Shown: positions 1-7,768, numbered from the stretch's first letter. The stretch is 40,629 nt of DNA from Flavobacteriales bacterium (GCA_020852835.1 JADZAC010000018.1:1-40629), one strand, 5' to 3'. Notes: a model not told the origin generated them from the sequence alone. Numbers and translations are program-made.

Positions 1-929
1 ACGTGATCACCCCCAGCGCCGCCCTCACCTACTTGCCCGGCAAGGACACCCGCATCTTCGGGCCATTCGGCACCGAAGGCAGCTACGGCAGCTATTCGCC
101 GTACGACATCGGCCTCTACGGACAGCCATCGCCCAACGCCAGCGGCCTGGTATCGCTGGGACTGGTACAAAGCCTGGAAGGCAAGATGGCGGCGCGCAAG
201 CCCGATGCCGCCGGGGAGGAGCGCTTCACCAAGATCAAGTTCATGGACTACCTCGGCATCAACGCCAACTACGACCTGCTGAAGGATTCCGTGCGCTGGT
301 CGCCCGTGGGCATCGCCGCCCGCACGCGCCTGCTGGACTTCCTGGACCTGAACCTGGGCAGCACCTGGAACCCCTACGCCACCGATAGCCTAGGCCTGAA
401 CGTGGACCGGCCCACCCGCACGGTGGACGGCTCCCTGGCCCACCTGCAAAGCGCCACCGCCGCGCTGGGCTTCGAGCTCCAGAGCAAGCGCTACGGCACG
501 GCCACCGGGGAGCAGGGCAGCAACGGCCCGGTAGTGGCCGAGGCCGACCCCGACAAGGGCGCCCGCATCAACTTCAGCCTGCCCTGGCACCTGCGGGTGA
601 ACTACAGCTGGAGTATGACCCGCAACTACCGCATGGCCGAATACACCGAACAGCAAACCCAGAGCGTGCTCTTCAGCGGCGACCTAAACATCCTCCAGCA
701 CTGGAAGCTCGGCTTCAGCAGCGGCTACGACATGGAGGCCGACGAGTGGACGCCCACCTCACTGAACCTCTACTGGGACCTGCACTGCTGGGAGTTCAAC
801 GCCAACGTGATCCCCCTGGGCGCCCGCAAGAGTTTCACCTTCCGCATCAACGTGAAGGCCAGCATCCTACATGACCTGAAGTACGAGCTGCGCAAGCCGT
901 TCGGGAACAACGAGGAGTTGTTGTATTAG
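1..929 (+). CDS. lptD: LPS-assembly protein LptD, C-terminal part (5' truncated by window)
   Basis: The frame is open from the first base, so only the last ~309 residues of an outer-membrane LptD (the barrel that inserts LPS into the outer leaflet) are present. Seen: alternating amphipathic beta-strand sequence without long hydrophobic helices, a block NYDLLKDSVRWSPVGI typical of Bacteroidota LptD barrels, and a closing strand pair containing LYWDLHCWEFNANVIPLG followed by the near-terminal KASILHDLKYEL. The WDLHCWE...PxG...F.I.VKAxILxDLK ending is the signature I rely on from knowledge of the family. The stop is TAG at 927-929, immediately followed by a G-rich repeat. The last 24 codons occur again at 4951-5026 (see findings). 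The main alternative would be another large barrel such as a SprA-like protein, but the C-terminal motif argues for LptD. Confidence 0.8.
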   Translation, partial: VITPSAALTYLPGKDTRIFGPFGTEGSYGSYSPYDIGLYGQPSPNASGLVSLGLVQSLEGKMAARKPDAAGEERFTKIKFMDYLGINANYDLLKDSVRWSPVGIAARTRLLDFLDLNLGSTWNPYATDSLGLNVDRPTRTVDGSLAHLQSATAALGFELQSKRYGTATGEQGSNGPVVAEADPDKGARINFSLPWHLRVNYSWSMTRNYRMAEYTEQQTQSVLFSGDLNILQHWKLGFSSGYDMEADEWTPTSLNLYWDLHCWEFNANVIPLGARKSFTFRINVKASILHDLKYELRKPFGNNEELLY

Positions 930-985
930 GGGAGTAGGGCGTGGTTCGTAGGGCGTAGGACGTGGTACGGAGGGTGTAGGGTGTG
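929..985 (+). repeat. G-rich GTAGGGYG intergenic repeat, copy 1
   Basis: Right after the lptD stop there is an imperfect short-period repeat built of units like GTAGGGCGTGGTTC and GTAGGGTGTAGGG. It contains six or more GGG/GGGG tracts on the plus strand. The same family occurs at 5026-5063, 7607-7667 and 28518-28543. It has no coding potential; it lies between convergent lptD and the S74-domain gene. Confidence 0.7.
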
Positions 986-1054
986 GGGATCACCACGGTG
1001 TGGTTCCAAGTTCCATCGAGGGGGGCTGGCTGGTGGTCTTCCTCTGAAAATCGG

Positions 1055-1082
1055 AAAAGCCGCCCTTTCCGGAGCGGCCTTC
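1055..1082. terminator. Intrinsic terminator between convergent genes
   Basis: Inverted repeat with GCCGC/GCGGC core arms (AAGCCGC against GCGGCCTT with one bulge) and a ~10-nt loop. Read on the minus strand the hairpin is followed by CTTTTCCG, so it best serves the 1108-3351 gene; it may also stop lptD transcripts. Confidence 0.6.
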
Positions 1083-1107
1083 CCGTGTGAAGAACAGCCA
1101 CACTCGT

Positions 1108-3351
1108 TTACCGCGCCACTTTCACGGCGCGCTGCACCACCACGGCGCCGTCCAGCAGGTAAGTGCACAAGTAGGTGCCCGCCGCCAACTTGGAGGTGTT
1201 CCACGTGTACTGGTAAGCGCCGGGCTCGGCCATCTCCTCGCGCAGCGTGGCCAAGGGCTTGCCATCCAGGGTGGCCACCTGCAGCACCACCTTGCCCGCC
1301 TGCGGCACGTAGTATGCCCACGTGGTAAGCTCGGCCACCGGGTTGGGGATGATCTGCAGGCGCTGTTCCTTTAGTTCTTCCGGTTGCATGCTCTGCTTGG
1401 GCGCCGTTCCATCCTGCGGGGCCATGCCGGGAGTGGCGGCGCAGCATTGCTCCACGCGGGTTTGGAGCTGGGCGATCTGCGCCTGCTGCGCCTGGAAACC
1501 CGCGATCAACAAGGGGATCAGCCCCTGATAGTTCATGGCCTTGAAATCGATCGCCGGGCTCAGCTCCGTACCGGCGCTGTCCGCCATGGCCGGCTGATGG
1601 ATGGTGGTGACCAGCTCGGGCACTACCGCTTCCACCTCTTGGGCGATCAGGCCGTACTGGTGCTCGGAGGGCAGGTTCATGTAGCTGAACGCTGCCTGGT
1701 TGAAGTCGTAGGTCTTCGGGCTCAACTGCATAAGCTTGTCCATGGCCGCATCCGCCGGCAGCTCCTCGATGTTCTGCTTGAATTGTTCATCGCTTGTGCT
1801 GAACACCGTGCCAGAAACGTACGTATTCCCATCGAAATAACCGGCCCACTTGGTGTGGCCGCCCGCCCCGCTGGTGTCCGGTCCCGTGGTGCGCCCATAC
1901 ACCCCGTAGCACACGGTAGTGTCGTCATCCGCCCGTGCAAGGCCGTACACCCCGGTGCGCTGGCCGGCAGGCACCGGTATGTTGCTTTGGTTCCCGGCAA
2001 CGCCGATCACGCCCACATTGCTTGTTGCCGTGCCCAAGCTGTTGCCCCGCACACCCCAACTATAGTTCACCCCATTGTAGCTTGCTCCTAGCACGCCGAA
2101 GGAAGTGCCAGCCACTTCATAGGCATGGAAATCCCCGGCGATGGCCACATTGCAGGTGCCGTGCGTAAGGGCTTGCACCCCGCGCGTGCTTTGGCCGCCG
2201 CCGCCGGTAACGTTGAAGCGGGCACCGAAGGCCCAGGTGCCGGCCCCGCTGGCCGTGGAGGCCGCCTCCATGCCGAAGGCCGATCCGCCCGTGCTGGTAG
2301 TGGTGACCACCAGCCCGTTGGCCAGGCCGGATTTGGTGACATCCACCCGCGCCCCGGCGGACATGTTGGCATTGCCATTGGTGTTGCGCACGTTCAGGCG
2401 GGCGGGTGCCACGCCGGAGCCGAGGTCCACGCCCATGCCCACGGCATCCACCACATCGGGGCAGTTGGCGCTGATCGGGCCAAAGGCCGTGGACACATTA
2501 TTGAACGGGCCGGGGTTCAGGGTCCACTCGCAATCCGCCGCGCTCGCGATCGCCGAGGCCGGCACCCATTTCACTACGCCGCGTTCGCCGCTGGGTTCCG
2601 CGGTCGTATCCACCACCATCACCACGTAGTCGCTGTCCGCCGGGGCATCATCGGGCAGTTGACGGATGCGCAGGCGGCCATCGAGCACGTCCAGACGTTC
2701 GGTGGGGTTGGCCCCTGCGGTGAACCAGTCGCCTACGCCCAGGTACCCTTCGTTACCACTGGTGTCAGGTACCAATCGCGCCACTTCCAGTCCATCAAGG
2801 GTATTGGCCACGCTGGTGTTGTTCGGTGTACTGGTGAACACAAAGCTCAGGGGATCCGGCCCGGCATTGTCGTCATCGGACCAGTTCACCACGCCCTGCG
2901 TCTGGGTACCACGTAAGCGCATACCGGTGTACAGCCCGTCGGTGCCTTGGGTGAAGAAGGCACCCACCCGCATCCAAGGCCGGTAGCCCACCGTGATGCC
3001 ATTCAGTGAAGCGCTGTTCACATGCAGGTAGGTGAGCGGCGGGTTCGGCACAGGATTGCCTATGCCCAGGTGCCCGCTGAAATCCAGATTGTTCTGCTGG
3101 TACCACGCCCAGTTCTGGTTGACCAACGTGGGGGACAACTGCATCCGCTGGATGCTGTCCGTGTACCACTGGATCGGGTAGTTGCCGTTGTGGCGCACTT
3201 CCAAGGGTACCGTGGTGGCCCCATTCCAGCCCACAAAGTTGTTGGTGCCGAATGGGAAATTGTTGGGGGTTGTCACTTGTGCCTGAATGTGCCCAACCGC
3301 ACACACAGCAATAATCAGGGTACACGCCCTGAAGAAACTTCCTGTTCTCAT
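1108..3351 (-). CDS. Secreted protein with peptidase S74 chaperone domain and T9SS type A sorting domain
   Basis: A 747-residue protein. Residues 1-25 are a signal peptide ending ...VGHIQAQ. Residues ~26-510 are a Gly/Asn/Thr-rich, beta-structured passenger with repeated VGV/GVYG-type short motifs, as in phage tail-fibre or adhesin-like stalks. Residues ~520-615 match the S74 intramolecular chaperone auto-processing domain: SDEQFKQNIEEL carries the Ser520-Asp and Lys525 of the known Ser/Lys auto-cleavage site, followed by YGLIAQEVEAVVPELV. A short coiled coil (QAQQAQIAQLQTRVEQ, ~620-636) follows. The last ~80 residues (IIPNPV... GTYLCTYLLDG...) are a T9SS type A CTD. It lies 42 bp after the co-directional 3394-4416 gene, and no promoter-like box is visible in that gap, so co-transcription is likely. 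Exact substrate or role unknown; a surface fibre or adhesin is the likely class. Confidence 0.85.
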   Translation of the reverse strand: MRTGSFFRACTLIIAVCAVGHIQAQVTTPNNFPFGTNNFVGWNGATTVPLEVRHNGNYPIQWYTDSIQRMQLSPTLVNQNWAWYQQNNLDFSGHLGIGNPVPNPPLTYLHVNSASLNGITVGYRPWMRVGAFFTQGTDGLYTGMRLRGTQTQGVVNWSDDDNAGPDPLSFVFTSTPNNTSVANTLDGLEVARLVPDTSGNEGYLGVGDWFTAGANPTERLDVLDGRLRIRQLPDDAPADSDYVVMVVDTTAEPSGERGVVKWVPASAIASAADCEWTLNPGPFNNVSTAFGPISANCPDVVDAVGMGVDLGSGVAPARLNVRNTNGNANMSAGARVDVTKSGLANGLVVTTTSTGGSAFGMEAASTASGAGTWAFGARFNVTGGGGQSTRGVQALTHGTCNVAIAGDFHAYEVAGTSFGVLGASYNGVNYSWGVRGNSLGTATSNVGVIGVAGNQSNIPVPAGQRTGVYGLARADDDTTVCYGVYGRTTGPDTSGAGGHTKWAGYFDGNTYVSGTVFSTSDEQFKQNIEELPADAAMDKLMQLSPKTYDFNQAAFSYMNLPSEHQYGLIAQEVEAVVPELVTTIHQPAMADSAGTELSPAIDFKAMNYQGLIPLLIAGFQAQQAQIAQLQTRVEQCCAATPGMAPQDGTAPKQSMQPEELKEQRLQIIPNPVAELTTWAYYVPQAGKVVLQVATLDGKPLATLREEMAEPGAYQYTWNTSKLAAGTYLCTYLLDGAVVVQRAVKVAR

Positions 3352-3384
3352 GGTCTTTCGTGCTTGTTGTTCAACCGAAAGACC
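3352..3384 (-). promoter_or_regulatory. Perfect 9-bp hairpin abutting the start codon
   Basis: GGTCTTTCG at 3352-3360 and CGAAAGACC at 3376-3384 are exact reverse complements with a 15-nt loop. On the minus strand the 3' arm ends at the base before the ATG of the S74-domain gene, and the hairpin sits between that gene and the upstream T9SS gene. It could attenuate or terminate the upstream transcript or control translation of the downstream gene; there is no U-tract. Confidence 0.5.
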
Positions 3385-3393
3385 GGACAGCAG

Positions 3394-4416
3394 CTACTCG
3401 ATCAATACGAACTTGTACGAACGACTCTCCCCGGAACGCACCAACTGCAATACGTACATCCCCCTTGACCAGTCCCCGACATATAGGTCCACGCGTCCAT
3501 CCGAGGATGTTCCTGTCCACACGCATCTGCCCACCGCATCCAGAACGGAAAGGTGGATCCCCGTGGCCACTCCGATCAAGCTGAGCCTGTCCCTGGCGGG
3601 GTTCGGATATAGGTGGGGTGCTTCAACTTCCCAATCTGGCATGGATGCTGAGAGCGGACAACCCGATGGATCCGTGCTCACACATACATTGTCGACCAGG
3701 GTATACGCCAGTGGGTTCCACGGGAAATCCGCGAAGTGCAGCGTGTCGGTACCGGCATTATTGAACTGGTTTCCGACCATCACGTATTGGTAGGCACTAT
3801 CTGCCACGAAACTGCCGCTCACCAGCATCCATTCCACTGTATCCGACAGGATCGCAGGGTAGTGGACCTGTGCATGCCCAACCCCCATCGGCACCGGATC
3901 ACCCACTTCCCATTGCCGCGCTTGCATGGTGAACAGCAGGCCAACCCCGCTGCTTGCCAACCATAGCTGGGGATAGGTTTCGCTACCGCCCCAGCCCGCG
4001 TTCGCATAGAAGCTGGCGTAATAGGTCTGCCCGGGTATCAACGGTTCCACCAGTTCAGTCATGAAATACTCCCGGGCACCGTACATCTGGTCGTAGGTGA
4101 TCACCCCTGCAAAGGCTTCCCCATCCTGGGGGGACTGATAGCAGCAATAGCTCAACGGGACGCCAAAGGAAGCTCCACTGCCTAAGCACATTTGGTAATA
4201 GTCGGGGGTCCAACCGGCAGAGAACCATCCCAATGGTCCCGTATCCGGATAGTGTACTTGGTTGAGCCCGGAGCACGTGTCACGGATCTCGAAGGAATGG
4301 TTCGGTACCAAATTGCCCTGCGCTTCGCAGCGGAGGGTTGCAACAAACCCCAAGCAGCCCAGTAGCCAGGCAAGCCCGTTACTGTGTCGCTTGAAGTTCG
4401 TTGCACGAGAGTTCAT
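3394..4416 (-). CDS. Secreted T9SS type A sorting-domain protein with N-terminal NLVPNHSFE domain
   Basis: 340 residues when begun at the ATG at 4416, which gives a proper signal peptide (hydrophobic LAWLLGCLGFVATL then CEAQG); an upstream in-frame ATG at 4467 would put 17 extra residues ahead of it. After the signal peptide comes NLVPNHSFEIRDTC, the start of the galactose-binding-like module common in Bacteroidota secreted proteins, with many aromatic residues and several Cys (CSGLNQ, CYCCYQ region). The C-terminal ~75 residues (LYPNPARDRLSL... GMYVLQLVRSG...) form a T9SS type A CTD, so the product should be exported and cell-surface attached or released. Codon use looks more relaxed and less GC-rich than that of neighbours. 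Substrate unknown; carbohydrate or glycan binding is inferred only from the fold type. Confidence 0.8.
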   Translation of the reverse strand: MNSRATNFKRHSNGLAWLLGCLGFVATLRCEAQGNLVPNHSFEIRDTCSGLNQVHYPDTGPLGWFSAGWTPDYYQMCLGSGASFGVPLSYCCYQSPQDGEAFAGVITYDQMYGAREYFMTELVEPLIPGQTYYASFYANAGWGGSETYPQLWLASSGVGLLFTMQARQWEVGDPVPMGVGHAQVHYPAILSDTVEWMLVSGSFVADSAYQYVMVGNQFNNAGTDTLHFADFPWNPLAYTLVDNVCVSTDPSGCPLSASMPDWEVEAPHLYPNPARDRLSLIGVATGIHLSVLDAVGRCVWTGTSSDGRVDLYVGDWSRGMYVLQLVRSGESRSYKFVLIE

Positions 4417-4463
4417 CGTTCGTTCGTGTTGACCGGGGTAGCATGGCCCGGTCCGTGAAAAAT

Positions 4464-4471
4464 ACAACGTA
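4464..4471 (-). promoter_or_regulatory. Candidate -7 element for the T9SS cargo gene pair
   Basis: TACGTTGT on the minus strand, 47 nt upstream of the ATG at 4416. It is a weaker match to TAnnTTTG than most others in this window. Confidence 0.3.
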
Positions 4472-4628
4472 ACACACGTTCAACGCGCGTGCGTGTCTTC
4501 CCTTGCGGCGGCCGGGAGGGGCCTGGGCAATCGAATGAACAGCAGATCAGACGATCAATGCCCCGCGCTCCGATGGAGCGCACCTATTTATGGAAGGGTG
4601 GTGCTTGCTCCATGGTGAAACGAATTGA

Positions 4629-4664
4629 AGCCCTCACCCCGGCCCTCTCCCGAGGAGAGGGGGG
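4629..4664. repeat. REP-like palindromic element (CCCTCACCCC / CCCTCTCC-GGAGAGGG type)
   Basis: CCCTCACCCCGG is followed by CCCTCTCC, a CGAG loop and GGAGAGGG. This is the dispersed palindrome found in intergenic DNA of many unrelated bacteria, which gives spurious translations like ALTPALSRGEG. It lies between gene ends and is not protein coding. Confidence 0.6.
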
Positions 4665-4894
4665 AATGCAAATGCGGGTGGGCGGTGGAGAGTTCTGTGG
4701 AAAACACAAAAGCCGCAACCCATAGGGCGCGGCGAAAAGTCGTATCTTGTTGCGATGGAAAACTACCTGTGGCCCTGTGGCCCTGCTGGCGCAACGCGCA
4801 AGGCAAGTAAGAAGCTCCTGATCAATTGCGCGTTCATGATGGAACGAATGTAATGGAAATTATAGGGCGTGCAAACGGTGGTGGAAAGGTTGAG

Positions 4895-4943
4895 CCGCAG
4901 GGTCCGCTTTTGGCCAGAGGTTTTGGTTGGCGAGACCCTGCGG
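4895..4943. repeat. 10-bp perfect inverted repeat beside the lptD tail copy
   Basis: CCGCAGGGTC at 4895-4904 and GACCCTGCGG at 4934-4943 are exact reverse complements, 29 nt apart. The right arm ends 7 nt before the duplicated lptD tail begins. Confidence 0.55.
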
Positions 4944-4950
4944 GAGTGGA

Positions 4951-5026
4951 GAAGGCCAGCATCCTGCACGACCTGAAGTACGAGCTGCGCAAGCCGTTCG
5001 GGAACAACGAGGAGTTGTTGTATTAG
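4951..5026 (+). pseudogene. Duplicated 3' end of lptD (fragment)
   Basis: Bases 4951-5050 match 854-953 at 96 of 100 positions. The translated part repeats the last 24 residues of LptD exactly, including the stop. The two differences inside the coding part (CTA/CTG and CAT/CAC) are both synonymous. Upstream of 4951 the similarity stops abruptly, so this is a tail fragment with no plausible gene of its own; a TTG-started frame from 4826 runs into it but looks accidental. Confidence 0.8.
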
Positions 5027-5063
5027 GGGCGGAGGGCGTGGTTCGTAGGGTGTAGGGTGTGGC
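5026..5063 (+). repeat. G-rich GTAGGGYG intergenic repeat, copy 2
   Basis: Follows the duplicated lptD stop codon in the same register as copy 1 (GGAGGGCGTGGTTCGTAGGG, then TGTAGGGTGTGG). Shorter than copy 1. Confidence 0.65.
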
Positions 5064-5245
5064 TCTCATCCCTCCACAGGGCAACCGCCGACCGCTGCCA
5101 TTTCCCAGCGGGCCATGGCATAGGATCCCGTTGCGATGGCGTGAACCTTGAACCCATGCCCTGCGAGCAGCGAACTCCCCGCCCCTCCGTTCCTTTCACT
5201 CAGGTACCGTTCCCCGGTTTGCGCCGGTAGGTGGCACCGCTCCCC

Positions 5246-5253
5246 TACCTTAG
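5246..5253 (+). promoter_or_regulatory. Candidate -7 element for the TonB-receptor gene
   Basis: TACCTTAG, 27 nt before the ATG at 5281, with a TTTG at 5218-5221 as a possible -33 box (24-nt spacing, slightly long). Confidence 0.45.
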
Positions 5254-5280
5254 CCGCCCCTGCAAGGAAGCCCTTCCTCC

Positions 5281-7608
5281 ATGACCCCTACCGTACTTCA
5301 ACGCCTGGTGCTGGTTTGTGCACTGGTGCTGCCCCTGTCCCTGCTCGCGCAAACCGGCACCGTACGCGGTTTCGTGTACGATGAATCCACCGGTGAGCCG
5401 TCCATCTTCACCCCGGTATCGTTGTGGGGCACCACCAACCACGGGGCGCAAACCGATGTAAACGGTTACTTCTCCATCAGCAAGGTGCCCCCGGGCCATT
5501 ACACCCTGCGCATCGTGTACCTGGGTTTCGACACCTTGCAAAAGGAACTGGATATCAAGGCGAACCAGATCATCACGGATCAGCTGTACCTCAAAAAAGG
5601 CAGCATCCAGATGGACGTGGTGGAGGTGACCGCCGAACAGCAGAAAGCCAAGGAGAACGTACGGGTGGGCATCACCAAGCTCACGCCCAAGCAGATCGAA
5701 CGCCTGCCCGCCGTGGGCGGCCAGGCCGACCTGGCGCAATACATGCAGGTGGTGCCCGGGGTGGTGTTCACCGGTGACCAGGGCGGCCAGCTGTACATCC
5801 GCGGGGGCTCGCCGGTACAGAACAAGGTGCTCATGGACGGCATGGTGCTGTACAACCCCTTCCACAGCATCGGCCTGTTCAGCGTGTTCGACAACGACAT
5901 CATCCGCAACGCGGACATCCTCACCGGCGCCTTCAACGCCGAATACGGCGGGCGCATCAGCAGTGTGATGGACATCACCACGCGCGACGGCAACAAGACC
6001 CGCCTGGGCGGCAAGGTGAGCGCCAGTACTTTCGCGGCGAAGGCCCTGCTGGAAGGCCCCCTGAAGAAGCAGACCGCCCCGGGCAAGGGCAGCAGCTCCT
6101 TCCTGCTGAACTTCAAGCACAGCTACCTGGACCAGAGCAGCAAGTCACTATACACCTACGCCGATTCCAACGGCATCCCCTTCGCCTTCACCGACCTCTA
6201 CGGCAAGGTGTCCCTCAATGCGGCCAACGGCAGCAAGGTGAACTTCTTCGGGTTCAACTTCAGCGATGCCGCCCGCTACCGCGGGGTAAGCGACCTGAGC
6301 TGGAACAACTGGGGGGCGGGCACCAACTTCGTGCTGGTGCCCTCGGGCAGCGCCGTGCTGATCGAAGGCGTATTCGCCCTGAGCAACTACGATGTGGAAC
6401 TGCTCGAAGGCAACCTGCCCCCGCGCAGCAGCGCCATCAGCAACTTCAACGCAGGCCTGAACTTCAAGTACTTCCTGGGCAAGAACGAGATCCGCTACGG
6501 CATCGACGTCACCGGCGTGAACACCGACCTGAGCTACTTCAACTCCCTGGGGTACGAACTGCAGCTCCAGAAAGTGAGCACCGAGCTGGCCGGATACCTC
6601 AACTACAAGCTGCGCGCCGGCGATTGGGTCTTCGATCCCGGCATCCGTTTCCAGTACTACGCCACCTTGGCCGTAATGAGCCCCGAACCGCGCTTCGGCT
6701 TCAAATGGAACATCACCGACCGCTTCCGCTTCAAGGGCGCTGCCGGCATGTACACCCAGAACCTCATCGCCACCAACAACGACCGCGACGTGGTGAACCT
6801 CTTCTACGGCTTTATCACCGCACCGGACGACCTGCCCAAGACCATGACCCTGGCCAACGGCGAAGTGCGCGACATACAAGACCCGCTGCAGCGCGCCAAC
6901 CATGTGGTGGGCGGCTTTGAGTTCGACCTCAACTCCAAGACCAGCATCAACTTGGAAGGTTACCTCAAGGACTTCGACCAAGTGACCAACCTGAACCGCG
7001 AAAAGCTCTACAACGACACCCCGGAATTCATCAACAAGCCCGACGAGCTGAAGAAGGATTTTATCGTGGAGAGCGGCAAAGCCTACGGCGCGGACATGCT
7101 GGTGAAGTACGAGGACAAGGGGCTCTACCTGTGGATGGTCTATTCGCTGAACTTCGTGGACCGCTTCGACGGCAAGCGGACCTACAACCCCATCTGGGAC
7201 CGGCGGCACAACATCAACCTGGTGGCCAGCTACAGCTTCGGCAAGCACGACAGCTGGAAGGTGAACGCCCGTTGGAACTACGGCTCCGGCTTCCCTTTCA
7301 CCCAGAACCAGGGCTTCTATGAGCGCCTGCCCTTCACCGGCGGCATCGGCAGCGACATCAACTCGGCCAACGGCGACCTGGCCGTGATCTACGGACCATT
7401 GAACGGCGGCCGCCTCACCGACTACCACCGCCTGGACCTGGGCGTGAACAAGACCTGGAAGCTGGATGAACACCAGGTGCTGGAAGCGGACCTGAGCGTG
7501 ACCAACGCTTACGACCGCCAGAACATCTTCTACCGCGACCGCATTACCGGCACCGAAGTGTACCAGCTGCCGGTGCTGCCCAGCCTGGGGGTGACGTATA
7601 CGTTTTAG
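5281..7608 (+). CDS. TonB-dependent outer-membrane receptor with carboxypeptidase-like N-terminal domain
   Basis: 775 residues. Residues 1-23 are a signal peptide (LVLVCALVLPLSLLAQ). Residues ~26-105 are a CarboxypepD_reg-like beta-sandwich (GTVRGFVYDESTGEP... GYFSISKVPPGHYTLRIVYLGF). The plug follows at ~130-235, with LPAVGGQADLAQYMQVVPGV, GGQLYIRGGSPVQNKVLMDG and FNAEYGGRISSVMDITTRDG. The rest is a 22-strand-type barrel ending in an aromatic residue (GVTYTF), as outer-membrane barrels do. It imports an unknown ligand using TonB energy, or acts in surface uptake. No SusD-like partner is adjacent, so it is not a classical SusCD pair. A G-rich repeat starts at its stop codon. Confidence 0.92.
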   Translation: MTPTVLQRLVLVCALVLPLSLLAQTGTVRGFVYDESTGEPSIFTPVSLWGTTNHGAQTDVNGYFSISKVPPGHYTLRIVYLGFDTLQKELDIKANQIITDQLYLKKGSIQMDVVEVTAEQQKAKENVRVGITKLTPKQIERLPAVGGQADLAQYMQVVPGVVFTGDQGGQLYIRGGSPVQNKVLMDGMVLYNPFHSIGLFSVFDNDIIRNADILTGAFNAEYGGRISSVMDITTRDGNKTRLGGKVSASTFAAKALLEGPLKKQTAPGKGSSSFLLNFKHSYLDQSSKSLYTYADSNGIPFAFTDLYGKVSLNAANGSKVNFFGFNFSDAARYRGVSDLSWNNWGAGTNFVLVPSGSAVLIEGVFALSNYDVELLEGNLPPRSSAISNFNAGLNFKYFLGKNEIRYGIDVTGVNTDLSYFNSLGYELQLQKVSTELAGYLNYKLRAGDWVFDPGIRFQYYATLAVMSPEPRFGFKWNITDRFRFKGAAGMYTQNLIATNNDRDVVNLFYGFITAPDDLPKTMTLANGEVRDIQDPLQRANHVVGGFEFDLNSKTSINLEGYLKDFDQVTNLNREKLYNDTPEFINKPDELKKDFIVESGKAYGADMLVKYEDKGLYLWMVYSLNFVDRFDGKRTYNPIWDRRHNINLVASYSFGKHDSWKVNARWNYGSGFPFTQNQGFYERLPFTGGIGSDINSANGDLAVIYGPLNGGRLTDYHRLDLGVNKTWKLDEHQVLEADLSVTNAYDRQNIFYRDRITGTEVYQLPVLPSLGVTYTF

Positions 7609-7667
7609 GGCGAAGTTCGTAGGGTATGGGGTGTAGGGCGTAGTTCGTAGGGTGTAGGGCGTAGGCC
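7607..7667 (+). repeat. G-rich GTAGGGYG intergenic repeat, copy 3
   Basis: Starts within the stop codon of the TonB-receptor gene and carries at least five G-tracts in units such as GTTCGTAGGGTATGGGG and GTGTAGGGCGTAG. Same family as at 929-985. Confidence 0.7.
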
Positions 7668-7768
7668 TCCCTGCCCACCTAGGCCTACGAACGATCATCG
7701 GCACACTTCGCTCCGAACCGCCGGTCCCGGCAGCATTCCATGCACCCAAGGGCTTTGGCCGAAAATGA

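Larger units (their letters stand above)
4472..5280. other. 809-bp gene-free stretch with repeats and an lptD tail copy
   Basis: No convincing gene. It holds a palindromic CCCTCACCCC...CTCTCC/GGAGAG element (4629-4664), a 10-bp inverted repeat (4895-4943), a second copy of the lptD 3' end (4951-5050), a G-rich repeat (5026-5063) and the promoter of the TonB-receptor gene (5246-5253). Short open frames here lack homology I recognise. Confidence 0.6.

Noticed and set aside
929-985. G-rich repeats as a CRISPR array or telomere-like array
   Set aside because: Units are short, imperfect and have no spacers of regular size; no cas genes are present.
4826-5026. A 66-codon TTG-started frame ending in the LptD tail as a real small gene
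   Set aside because: Upstream part has no similarity to LptD or to anything I know; the tail match begins abruptly at 4951, so it is treated as a fragment.
930-5050. Classical insertion sequence or transposon between the lptD tails
   Set aside because: No transposase or integrase frame, and a ~100-bp duplication is far longer than a normal target-site duplication.
6148-7749. 533-residue minus-strand frame over the TonB-receptor gene
   Set aside because: No signal peptide or motif; its N-terminal PYTLRTTPYTP part is only the G-rich repeat read in reverse.
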